64,000 nt of DNA from Cynocephalus volans. Taxonomy: Eukaryota > Chordata > Mammalia > Dermoptera > Cynocephalidae. Of this stretch, positions 53,481 through 64,000 are shown piece after piece (position 1 is the stretch's first letter; each line of letters begins with the position of its first letter). The stretch is taken from assembly GCF_027409185.1 (NCBI RefSeq), contig NC_084464.1, positions 44,615,095 to 44,679,094 of the forward strand, read 5' to 3'. The translations under genes were made by a program, and so were the position numbers. Below the pieces are notes generated by a model. It worked only from the letters and a program-made list of their open reading frames with translations, was not told the origin of the DNA and made no database searches.

Positions 53481-55735
53481 GGTGGTACATTTATCCCTTT
53501 CCGCTCTCACCGTGTTTGTTCGGATATAACTCTTTCCGTTTCACCTGCGATGGTCTTGGGGTCTGGTTTGCACAGCAGCAGTTTTCTCCGTCAGGCACCA
53601 CCGTCTGCCCCAACATCCTCACCCCAAGTCCACCTCCTCTGAGCTGCTTCCTAAACCTCGTCCGTTTCTGCCTACGCTGGACCTGAAGCTTGCGTTACCG
53701 CCCCCGCCGCACTCCCAAGACCAGTGCTTCCAGCCCAGCGCGCTCTCCTCTGAGTCCAGAACATGGCTGAAATCTGAGTATTTCCTCTACACCTAGGTAC
53801 AGATTGATGTTTGGGTTTCAAATCTCCCAACTCAGCTGGGAATCAAGTCCTTTCTCAGTTTGGTTAAGTGTGCCTCCATTGAGTGGACCAATAGCTCCAG
53901 AATTTTTCCTGACCCTCCCTGAAGATCTCTCTCTCCACTCCCCTTCCCCTCACCCTCCCAGAAATGACTTTACCTTCTGTGCCAAACCTTCTAGCACAAG
54001 GCAGTAAGGGACCTTACCATACCCAGAGCCAAAGGTATGCAGATGGTGGAGGAGAAATGAGGTTTGCAATGTAGGGAACCAGAAGCTAGTCTGAGGAAAA
54101 TTCTCCACTCATCAGACATGTAAAGGTACACTTGGAATTCTCATAAGTATACTTAATAATGAAGTATATGCGATTAAGAACACATTCATATTTTATGGGA
54201 ATCAACAATAAAGAACTTTCAAAAACTACCGAGTGGAGCACATGAATCTATAGGAATATCATGTACAGTGAGTACAACCGTGAGTGAAATCATGTTTCAC
54301 ATATCTGCACACAATCTTAAAGAGAGCCTCCAAATGTGTGCAAGTTTCAGGCGCCATGCAACTGGATCCATCTATTCTCTATGTGACCTGTTACCTCAGT
54401 CCTGATGAGTTCAGTCCGGAAAGCTGGGCTCTTGATTTCTGCCTATCATTGATAGCCTGGCTACAGGACGGGAGGCCTAGTTGCAGAACATGAATTTATG
54501 AAAACCAGTCTATGGACACAAGACCTCAGAAGTAGGTGGCTGTTGGTGGTGCCTTCTGGAGAGAAGCAAAATACCCATGAAACTGGGGTTAAAAACAAAC
54601 AAACCCACTAAATTGGAAATTAAAAATCAATAGCTTCTGAATGAAGATCTTTTCCCCATTTTTTATGTCATCTGGAAGTGCCTTTAAAAGTGTGACAGAG
54701 AAATGAACACTTGACACTAGCGTGTAATTTCATTTCATTATATAAAATGATGAATTATATAATTATGCATTTGACAGATGTAGAACAGTGTGTCAACATC
54801 CAAGAGAGAGAAATTAATCCAAAATAAATGAAGCTGGATTTCTAAAGTTCAGGATATTACATTCAAGATTGCATTTGGGAACATTTTGTTTTGTATACAT
54901 AGACAAATGAGTTTTTAGGAACACAATTTACGTAGTGGAAATCAACAGCAAAATGAAGAGAAGATACTAGATCATTAACAAGCATAGGTTTACAGAAATT
55001 CTATTACTGATTGTTGTTATACGCATTATTTACAGCAGAATCCACAAAATATTTCTATCAATTTAACCTGACTCTAGTTGGTATATAATAAAAATAAATA
55101 AATGAGCAGAGAAGTAACAGCATACTATAGACCTGTACCCGAGTATAAAAATGTATTTATATGGTCCAATAATCTGTGGTAAAAATTAATGAAAATATTT
55201 CTTCTATGAGTCTGAGTAAGTTCAAGAAAACATACACTAAAATACCTCCAATATGTGTTTGTTTTATTCCGAGATGTGATATTGATCCGTCAGAAATAAA
55301 CGTGGATGTTTTTGCCTCCACTGCCTTGAAATAATGCAAAGTAAGCAACTGAAGTATGGACAAAACACAGGTTAGGGGGAGAATTCACCAAGGTCTTTGT
55401 TAGTACTTGGAGTGGTCTGTAGCAAGTTAGTATTTCTTTACATGCTTCTTACCAACTTAGAATGTTCTAGCTGTAAGATAGATAAGGACTGGAACCTCAA
55501 CATGAATTTGTCACCTGTATGAATTTTTAAAAATCACCACCTTTAGTATTTCTTGCCAATGCTAAGGAGCCATTCATTCTTTTCAAAAAGTCAGGAAGGG
55601 AAGCATCAAAGTCATCAAATGAAAAATTTTCAACATTCCAGCTTCTCCACTCACAGAAATATCTGAATCCAGAATATCATAACATAGGCCAAAACATCCA
55701 CATTTCTTATACCATGTGTCACCCTTAACACAAGG
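53480..55735. other. Intergenic sequence after the CpG island
   Basis: I see no gene and no confidently named repeat. Confidence 0.5.
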
Positions 55736-55955
55736 TTACTCAACCTTGAGGATTGTTGTCATTTGGCTGAATAATGCTTTATTGTAGGGCTGTCCTGGGT
55801 ATTGTAGAATGTTTAGCAGCATTCCCAGCCTCTACCCACTAGATGCCAGTAACACTGACCCCTGACCTCTCCCCCCAAGTCTGAAAACTAAAAATGTCTC
55901 CAGATATTGCCAAGTATCTCCTAGGGGGCAAAATCACCCCTGGTTGAGAACAATT
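55735..55955 (+). mobile_element. hAT-Charlie-type (MER5-like) DNA transposon fossil
   Basis: Contains TGTTTAGCAGCATTCCCAGC, CCTCTACCCACTAGATGCCA and AAAATGTCTCCAGATATTGC. The ends pair as TCAACC and GGTTGA, as in short hAT elements. The family name is uncertain. Confidence 0.65.
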
Positions 55956-56189
55956 GCCCTTGCCAGAAATATGCATACATGACAAAAGACACAAAGCTGG
56001 GATTGAAGGAGGCTTCGTGGACACAGGTTTTAAAATGTCCTTTTGTTTGGTACTCAGAAATATTTTACTCTCCTGGAAAAGACATCATAATTATGTTAGG
56101 GATAAGTAAACAGTATGCCTTTCTCTTGCAAAGTGGAAGAAATGATTGTGAAAGGGGAGGTGGAAAAAGAGTACTGTAAGAGCAATCAT

Positions 56190-56390
56190 AAGCACATCAC
56201 TTTTTCTTTTCTAAGTGACTTAGAACAGCAAGCATTTTATTAAGCACATTACTTTTAAAAATGTGTGCACAAGGAAGTTAGGGGGGTCTAGATTTCCTTA
56301 AATCTTCTGTGCTATGTATCCCTTGAAAGTTTTCTTATACCTCCAGAAATACAAGAGCCCCAGTTTGAAGACTGCTACTGTAGGGTACTA
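56190..56390 (+). repeat. Possible DNA transposon remnant
   Basis: CCCTTGAAAGTTTTCTTATA and CCCAGTTTGAAGACTGCTAC recall short hAT-type repeats. Support is weak. Confidence 0.3.
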
Positions 56391-57119
56391 CAAAACACTG
56401 GTACAAATACAGTGCCATTGTGGATAGAGCAGAGCAAATAAGTTCTAAGCGCAAGGAAGGAAGCTTTGGGTTTTTGTTTTTATTTTTGTTTTTTTCTGTC
56501 TGAGGTGAAACAAAGAAGTTTTGGTTCCCTAAGGTTAGACCAGTTCTCTGTCTTGAGAGGTTTTCACCTCTAACCACCCAGCTGTTCAACACATATTGTC
56601 CAACTCTCCTCACACCGATTTCTCCTTGATATTAAAAAGAATGTGAAAGCAACCTCAGCATTTAGAAACATTGTCTTTGGTGAATTGTATGACAGTCCAA
56701 CTGATATTATTATTTTATCTTTAAATTCCTGTAGACAAATCTTGGTTGTTTTATTAACTAGACTTAAATAGTTTACAATATCCTCTGCAGAAGGTGACAT
56801 AGGAACTTAAAAATGTAAGCTCCTACCTTTACTGTTTTTATAATTGTCCACCCAGTCATGAGAGTCATGCTCGAGTGCTCAAGTGCCACAACATTCTAGG
56901 CAGAAGATACCAGTTCAAGGTCCCAAACTCAATTAGAAAATTTAGAAATTTGCATTAAGTTAATACTAAAGAAAAATATAATCACCACTGATGTTAAGAA
57001 TTTGTCAGAGAAATATGACACCTTAACCTTTACTAGATACTGTAAGTGGAGTAACTTGAAGGTTCCACATAATCTGCAATATTAAATGTTTAAATTATAA
57101 CTCAATTTATTTGACCATC

Positions 57120-57516
57120 TGATGGAGTTTGGATGTGTTGTTCCCTCCAAAACTCATGTGGAAATTTGATCTCCAATGTGGCAGTGTTGGAAACTGATTG
57201 AGTCATGGGGGCGGATCCCTCATGAATGGATTAATGTTCTCCCTGGGGGAGGGGGAATTAATGAGTGAGTTCTTGCTCTAAGAGCTCATTGCTTTAAAAG
57301 ACCCTGGCATCTTCTCTCTCTCTCTCTTGCTTCCTCTCACCATGTGATCTGCTTGTACCCACCAACTGTCTGCCACTTTCCACCATGAGTAGAAGCAGCC
57401 TGAGGCCCCTACCAGATGCAGCTGTCCCAGAATCGTAAGCCAAATAAACCTCTTTTCCTTATAAATTAGCTAGTCTCAGGTATTTCTGTTATAGCAACAC
57501 AAAACAGACTAAAACA
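57120..57516 (+). mobile_element. Solo MaLR LTR (MST type)
   Basis: A 397 bp insert with TG...CA ends, flanked by the 5 bp duplication CCATC (57115-57119 and 57517-57521). The order TGATGGAGTTTGGATGTG, GAATGGATTAATGTTCTCCC and TTATAGCAACACAAAACAGA is typical of MST LTRs. Confidence 0.9.
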
Positions 57517-57599
57517 CCATCCATGACTACATTTACGTACATTTAAGAAATAATCATCTGCTCTCTGAGGTAAGTGAATAAAATTTAAGACGTCCCATC

Positions 57600-58225
57600 T
57601 AGCATTTTAGTTTTAAAAGGTGAAAACTTGGAAGCAACCAAAATGTCCTTCAATAGGTAAATGGATAAACAAACTGGTACATCCATACAACAGAACGTTA
57701 TTCAGTGATTTAAAAAAAATAAACTGTCAAGCCATGAAAAGACATGGAGGAAACTTAAATGCCGATTGCTAAGTGAAAGAAGCCAATCTAAAAAGGCTAC
57801 ATGCTATATGACTACAACTTTATGACAATCCAGAAAAGGCAAAACTATGGAGACAATAAAAAGAGCAGGGTTCACAGGGAGGGAAGGAGGAATGAACAGG
57901 TGGAGCACAGGAGATTTTTAGGACAGTAAAACTTTTCTGTATGATACTGTAATGGTGAATACATGTCATTACATATTTGTCAAAGCCTACAGAACTGTAC
58001 AACACAAAGAGTGAACCATAATGTAAACTATGGATAAAACTTAATAATGTATCAATGTTGACTCATCAGTTGCAACAAAAGTACCACACTAATGCAAGAT
58101 ATTATAGGGGAAACTGGGGATGAAAAGGGGGAAAGGGATAAGGATGCGTGTAGGAACTCTCTGTACTTTCTGCTGAATTTTTCTTTAAACCTAAAACTGC
58201 TTTTTAAAAAATCTATTAAAAAAAA
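57600..58225 (+). mobile_element. Old L1 3' region
   Basis: GGAAGCAACCAAAATGTCCT, AATGGATAAACAAACTGGTA and the 3' UTR-like AACTCTCTGTACTTTCTGCT end in an A-rich tract at 58200-58240. Confidence 0.75.
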
Positions 58226-58275
58226 AAAGAAGGAAAAAGGGGCATGGACTTGTATGACCTAAAATGCTATAATTG

Positions 58276-60098
58276 TGTCCTAGCCAGAGCAATCAGAGAA
58301 GAGAAGGAAATAAAGGGCATCCAGATTGGAAAAGATGAAGTCAAACTGTCCCTGTTTGCAGATGACATGATCCTATATATCGAACAGCCTAAAACCTCTA
58401 CAAAAAAACTCTTGGAATTGATAAATGATTTCAGCACAGTAGCAGGATACAAAATCAACACACAAAAATCAGTAGCATTTCTTTTCTCCAATAGTGAACA
58501 TGCAGAACGAGAAATCAAGAAAGCCTGCCCATTTACAATAGCCACCAAAAAAATAAAATACTTAGGAATTGAGTTAACCAAGGAGGTGAAAAATCTCTAT
58601 AATGAGAACTACAAACCACTGCTGAGAGAAATTAGAGAGGATACAAGAAGATGGAAAGATATCCCATGCTCTTGGATTGGAAGAATCAACATAGTGAAAA
58701 TGTCCATACTACCCAAAGTGATATACAAATTCAATGCAATCCCCATCAAAATTCCAAAGACATTTTTCTCAGAAATGGAAAGAACTGTCCAGACATTTAT
58801 ATGGAATAATAAAAGACCACGCATAGCCAAAGCAATGCTGAGCAAAAAAAATAAAGCTGGAGGCATAACACTACCTGACTTTAAGCTATACTACAAAGCT
58901 ATAATAACCAAAACAGTATGGTACTGGCATAAAAACCGACACACTGACCAATGCAATAGAATAGAGAATCCAGAAATCAACCCACACGCTTACTTCCATC
59001 TGGTCTTTGACAAAAGCACCAAGCCTATTCATTGGTGAAGGGACAGCCTCTTCAGCAAATGGTGCTGGGATAATTGGATATCCATATGCAAGAGAATGAA
59101 ACTAGACCCATACCTCTCACCATATACTAAAATCAACTCAAAATGGATTAAGGATTTAAATATTCACCCTGAAACAATAAAACTTCTCAAAGAAAACATA
59201 GGAGAAACACTTCAGGAAATAGGACTGGACACAGACTTCATGAATATAACCCCAAAAGCACGGGCAACCAAAGGAAAAATAAACAAATGGGATTATATCA
59301 AACTAAAAAGCTTCTGCACAGCAAAAGAAACAATTAACAGAGTTAAAAGACAACCAACAGAGTGGGAGAAAATATTTGCAAAATATACATCTGACAAAGG
59401 ATTAATATCCAGAATATATAAGGAACTCAAACAACTTTACAAGAAGAAAACAAGCAACCCAATTCAAAAATGGCCAAAAGAGCTAAGTAGGCATTTCTCT
59501 AAGGAAGATATACAAATGGCCAACAGACATATGAAAAAATGCTCAACATCACTCAGCATCCAGGAAATGCAAATTAAAACCACACTGAGATACCATCTAA
59601 CCCCAGTTAGGATGGCTAAAATCCAAAAGACTCTGAACAATAAATGCTGGCGAGGTTGTGGAGAAAAAGGAACTCTCATACGTTGTTGGTGGGACTGCAA
59701 AATGGTGCAGCCTCTGTGGAAAATGGTATGGAGGTTCCTCAAACAATTGCAGATAGATCTACCATATGACCCAGCTATCCCACTGCTGGGAATATACCCA
59801 GAGGAATGGAAATCATCAAGTCGAAGGTATACCTGTTCCCCAATGTTCATCGCAGCACTCTTACAATAGCCAAGAGTTGGAACCAGCCCAAATGTCCATC
59901 ATCAGATGAGTGGATACGGAAAATGTGGCACATCTACACAATGGAATACTACTCAGCTATAAAAACGAATGAAATACTGCCATTTGCAACAACATGGATG
60001 GACCTTGAGAGAATTATATTAAGTGAAACGAGTCAGGCACAGAAAGAGAAATACCACATGTTCTCACTTATTGGAGGGAGCTAAAAATTAATATATAA

Positions 60099-60139
<41 letters not shown>

Positions 60140-60333
60140 TACCGGGGGTGGGTGGGAAGAAGATATAACAACCACAATTACTTGAAGTTGATAGACAAGC
60201 AAACAGAAAGGACATTGTTGGCAGGGAGGGAGGAGAGGGAGGAGGGAGGGAGGTTTTGGTAAGGGGCAACAATAATCAACCACAATGTATATCGACAAAA
60301 TAAAAGTTAAAAAGAAAAAATAAATAAATAAAT
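58276..60333 (+). mobile_element. 5'-truncated young L1 insertion
   Basis: Flanked by a perfect 15 bp duplication AAAATGCTATAATTG (58261-58275 and 60334-60348), so it is a 2058 bp insertion. It starts in the reverse transcriptase domain just before FADD and ends with (TAAA)n. The sequence parallels 4123-6170 of the first L1 almost base for base. A TGA at 59036-59038 and a one-base loss near 59862 break ORF2. A (CA)n lies at 60102-60137. Confidence 0.95.
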
Positions 60334-60548
60334 AAAATGCTATAATTGCATTTTTATTTTACACGTAGTGAAACTAGACCAAGGGCATTTAAAACTCAAA
60401 TTTCACAAAACAGTTTAATTTATCAAAGTGTTTAATCAGGAATAGTAAGTAAACGTAGATTAAAATTAAGTTCCCCTGAACTTATTTTAATGAGTAATCC
60501 TCTAAGTACTGGTTTAAATTCTTAGTGCAAAAGGATTTTTAAAGTCTT

Positions 60549-60725
60549 TTTTTTTTTTTTTTCTTTGTGACCGGTAAGGGGATCGCAACCCTTGGCTTGG
60601 TATCGCGCGCACCGCGCTCAGCCAGTGGAGTGCACCAGCCATCCCTATATAGGATCCCAACCTGCGGCAGGAGCGCTACTGCACTCCCAGCGCCGCACTC
60701 TCCCGAGGGAGCCACAGGGTCGGCC
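60549..60725 (-). mobile_element. tRNA-Ile-derived dimeric SINE
   Basis: Antisense two-unit SINE with a T-rich left end, flanked by a 14 bp duplication ATTTTTAAAGTCTT (60535-60548 and 60726-60739). The two tRNA-like halves are linked by a CCTATATAGGATCC segment. Confidence 0.85.
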
Positions 60726-60739
60726 ATTTTTAAAGTCTT

Positions 60740-61630
60740 AATATGACCACTAATTATCGTCTGCAGCCAAGTTGCATATCTTTGATTTTTATTTTATAAC
60801 TTAGCAGGGACACTGAGGCCGTTAAACTAGAGTTATGTTTTTCCTTTTCTCATCCAAAAACTTTTTAGGGACAGAAAATATTTATATTAGAAAACAAGAA
60901 CACTATTTAAGGATCCATTAATAACTTTTTACATGTGTTTATCTTACATGTACTTATCTTACACTTGTCAGAGTATATTTAGTTTTGAACCAAGGCATTA
61001 TAATAAGCAAGTACATTTTTTAATTTAGAAGGCAAATTTCCAAGTAGAAAATCATTAAAAGATTCAGTCCTCTGACAGCTAATTTCTTTAATTTATTTCA
61101 CCTAATTGTATAAATTATAGATTGGAAATTTCCTCTGCACTCTCTTCAAAACAGATGACAGAAGAACCCTGTCACAGAACACACAGACCTTGTATTTTGA
61201 TTTTATCCCAGACTGGGAAATTTTTTAAATGTCATGAACATTTAAAACTTGAGGAGTTTTGGTTTAATTTCTTATTTTTCTTCTCACAGATGTATTTGAG
61301 ACTCCTGTCCTGGATTCTGATAAATTAATAGCAATCTCTTGAAACCAATAAAAACAGGAGTTCCACTGAACGTGAGAGACATTGGTTTGTATTTTCTAAT
61401 GTCCTCCTGGTGAGGACCTCATCTTAGCTTAGGGGCAGCTTCCAAAGGAGGCTCTTTTTCTTTGATATCCAGTAAACACACCAATCTTCAAGAAATAAGC
61501 AGCAGACCTTCAGATATCATACTCTAAAGATATACAAGCTGATTTGAGTTTCTTCCAGTGGAAACTGTACAGCTGGTCACCTTTCCAGGGCCCTTTTCTT
61601 TTATTAAAAAATAAATAAATAAATACAGCT
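60740..61630. other. Intergenic sequence
   Basis: No gene or clear repeat recognised. Confidence 0.5.
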
Positions 61631-61634
61631 TCTG

Positions 61635-62023
61635 TGCTATGGTCTGAATGTTTGTCCCCTTCAAAGCTCATGTGGGAGCTTGATTTCCAACGTGACAGTG
61701 ATGAAAGGCAGAGCCTTTAAGAGGTGATTGGATTGTGAAGACTACGCCTTCATGAATAGATTAATGGGGCATCGGGGAGTGGCTCTGGAGGATTTATAAG
61801 GAGAGCAAGTGAGCATGTTAAAGAAGCACTCTTTCTCATCCTCACCACGTGACACCCTTAGTCACCAAGGGACTCTGTAGAGACCTCCACCAAGAAGACC
61901 CTCACCAGATGTACCCCCTGGACCTTGGACTCTGCAGCCTCCAAAATTATAAGAAATAGATTTTATTTCCTTATACTCAGTTTCAGGTATTCTGTTATAA
62001 GCCAAAGAAAATGGACTGATAAA
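61635..62023 (+). mobile_element. Solo MaLR LTR (MLT1/MST type)
   Basis: Starts TGCTATGGTCTGAATGTTTG and is flanked by TTCTG at 61630-61634 and 62024-62028. Contains AGCCTTTAAGAGGTGATTGG and AGACCCTCACCAGATGTACC. Confidence 0.85.
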
Positions 62024-62589
62024 TTCTGTACTTTTGCAGCTTCTGCACTCAAATGACTGGAGTCTATTGGGGTTCTGGATGCTCTTGGGTACCTCGTTCT
62101 CCTCAATTGACCCACATGTTCACATAGGAAGAAAAAAATCTCATATTCAAACAATGGAAGAGATCATTAGGCTCTTGGGAAAATTGAAAATTGTCCAACA
62201 GCCCCTTTCCAAAAGGAAAAAATGCATATATGAGAAGAGAAACACTTTCACATGGTTCCCTAAGCTTCTCAAGTACCAAGCATCATCACCTATCTATCCT
62301 CCAGAGGGCAACAGTTTGCTTTCCAGAAAAAAATCAACCATTTCAGGCTGCAGTTTCTGCACCTCAGCAGTTCCCATGCCGTTTCCCAGTTCTCTATCAA
62401 TATGGGAAAACTGACTTACCTGACTTCAGTTCTCATGAAGCAAGACACCTCACGAGAGTCTAAAATGGCCCTAATTGGGAATCACAAAACCTTAGATGTT
62501 TGCTGAAGTGGCCCACAACTTTGGTTTGAAGTTTTCCAGCACCCAATTCAAAAAGGTGTCAGTAGTGGCTGTTATATAAAACAAATCCA
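62024..62589. other. Intergenic sequence
   Basis: No gene seen. The short open frames here have no recognisable domain. Confidence 0.5.
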
Positions 62590-62748
62590 GGGCCGACCCT
62601 GTGGCGCATTCGGGAGAGTGCGACGCTGGGAGCGCAGCGACGCTCCCGCCGCGGGTTCGGATCCTATATAGGACTGGCCAGTGGCTCACTGGCTGAGCGC
62701 AGTGCGGACGACACCAAGCAAAGGGTTGCAATCCACTTACTGGTCAAG
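62590..62748 (+). mobile_element. tRNA-Ile-derived dimeric SINE
   Basis: Sense dimer: GGGCCGACCCTGTGGCGCAT, box B-like GCGGGTTCGGATCC, a TATATAGGACTGGCC linker, then a second unit GTGGCTCACTGGCTGAGCGC. No long A tail remains. Confidence 0.8.
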
Positions 62749-63515
62749 TAAAATTACCAAATGTCTAAATGAAGGCATTAGAAACAGAAATAAAGATGAG
62801 AAATATACTTAAGAGCTGTCTGGGTAGTGGAATTTACACTAAGTATTGAGTAATAAAATGAAGAGGTTTAGAGAGAGGTAAGAATTTAGAGTGAGTCAAA
62901 AGTTTCTGGGTCAGGGGCTAAATGACAGGAAGTCACTGAAATCTGTTGGCCTATCTTGCACTTTGAAAGGATCTTTTAGCCATGCATGATCCTGTAACAT
63001 CATACATTGGTCATTAGAAACTATTGGTTCACTGAATTATGCAGATATGTGAAATGTTAATATGTTTCATTCAATATCAAAATATCACATTCAATGCCAG
63101 CACTACTGATCTCACCAGGAAAGTTTTTAGGTATCCCACAGTAGCAGATGCAAGCTTTCCAAAAACTCTAAATTTCACTTGAAAGCTTAAATTTTATCAC
63201 TGGCAAAAAATACAGTCAGCTGTTTTCCTTGAAATGATAGTCTGACTTTGTTCATTTTTCAAGGAAAATGTCTGCCAAATACTCAAGTCTGAACAACCAG
63301 TTTTCTGTCAGTATTTTTTTTCCAAGTGAAAAAAAAATGGTGTTTCTTGAAAAAATTAGTGGCTAGTTCAGCTTGCAGCTCAAACAAGTATTTTTCTTTG
63401 ACATAACTACAGTACTTCAGTATGCAGCAGAAGTGTTTTATGGGTATTCCTCATTGTGTCACACAGACTGTTAAAAAAAAAAAATGAACTCAAGGGTTAA
63501 GATTTAGTGAAAATA

Positions 63516-63600
63516 GGGCTGGCCGGTTAGCTCAGTTAGAGTATAGTGTTATAACACCAACACCAAGTGTTCAAATCCCCACACTGGCCAGCCAACAAAA
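63516..63600 (+). mobile_element. tRNA-Ile-derived SINE, monomer
   Basis: The body GGGCTGGCCGGTTAGCTCAG followed by box B TGTTCAAATCC and CACTGGCCAGCC folds like tRNA-Ile, with a box A match TTAGCTCAGTTAGAG. An A-rich tail follows. The loop and stem changes make it a SINE and not a tRNA gene. Confidence 0.85.
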
Positions 63601-64000
63601 AATTTTGTTTATTTAATAAAAGTAAAAATATTTACTGCTTCATCAAGGAGATTATTTAGTGAAACTGACTATTTCTGTTTAACTATGAATTTGTAGTGGT
63701 GAAGAATACAATGACTATTAGTATAGTTTGGTGCCACTGCCTCAGTCTGTACTAAGTAACCAGTCATTTTATCCACCAATGCTTTTGCGCCATCGTGTGA
63801 ATGTCAACACAGTTTTTTCAGGATAAACCACCAGATTCAAAAAAGTTATAGGCCACTTTTAGTATTTGGCACCCCTGTGTTTGGTACCAAGCATTCACAT
63901 AAAAGACTTTTCGATGATTAGTTGGTGCTGATACCAGATAAATACAAGCAAAGTAGCATCTCGGCAAAGATCCAACCAAGAACAGGCAAACATTTTGCCA
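63601..64000. other. Intergenic sequence at window end
   Basis: No gene recognised. Confidence 0.5.

Noticed and set aside
58244-59038. 264-codon frame as a standalone gene
   Set aside because: It is the reverse transcriptase part of a 5'-truncated L1 with target duplications. The first 10-12 codons come from flanking DNA.
63516-63600. Possible tRNA-Ile gene
   Set aside because: Stem and anticodon region are disrupted, an A-rich tail follows, and related dispersed copies exist. It is a SINE.

Overview
This is mammalian genomic DNA from the MHC class II region. It covers the antigen-processing cluster TAP2 (-), PSMB8 (-), TAP1 (-) and PSMB9 (+), in the gene order known from human. TAP1, PSMB8 and PSMB9 are complete. 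Their spliced reading frames close to 747, 276 and 219 codons, with consistent exon phases. TAP2 is represented only by its first two coding exons, because the rest lies left of the window. No Alu (7SL) or rodent B1 elements are visible in 64 kb. The short interspersed repeats are tRNA-Ile-like monomers and dimers, which resemble the CYN SINEs described from colugos (Dermoptera). A colugo is therefore my best guess for the host, as an inference and not a proof.

Layout. 1-6245: an almost full-length but broken L1, lying antisense inside TAP2 intron 2 and ending about 100 bp from TAP2 exon 2. 6336-7720: TAP2 coding exons 2 and 1, then a CpG island with an interferon response element. 8984-12302: PSMB8 with two alternative first exons; the upstream one (E1) has an in-frame stop at its last codon. 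13114-20512: TAP1, eleven coding exons. 20513-21111: compact divergent TAP1/PSMB9 promoter with a consensus NF-kappaB site, GC box and IRF/GAS element. 21112-25980: PSMB9, six coding exons. 26000-64000: no recognisable protein-coding gene. This part holds layered L1 copies, MaLR LTRs, hAT-like and SINE fossils, microsatellites, one orphan CpG island near 53 kb and one near-perfect CTCF motif at 38.3 kb.

How the genes work together. PSMB8 (beta5i) and PSMB9 (beta1i) replace constitutive proteasome subunits and cut proteins into peptides with hydrophobic or basic C termini. TAP1/TAP2 pump those peptides into the ER for MHC class I loading. Shared interferon-type control is visible directly: GAAAGCGAAAG-type sites occur at TAP2, at PSMB8 and in PSMB9 intron 1, and GAAATCGAAAG occurs in the TAP1/PSMB9 promoter.

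I found no undescribed defence or metabolic system. The most noteworthy observations are an L1 3' transduction, period-60 and period-92 tandem arrays upstream of two old L1s, two strong CTCF motifs, the broken PSMB8 E1 isoform, and the loss of the human-type TAP1 N-terminal extension.
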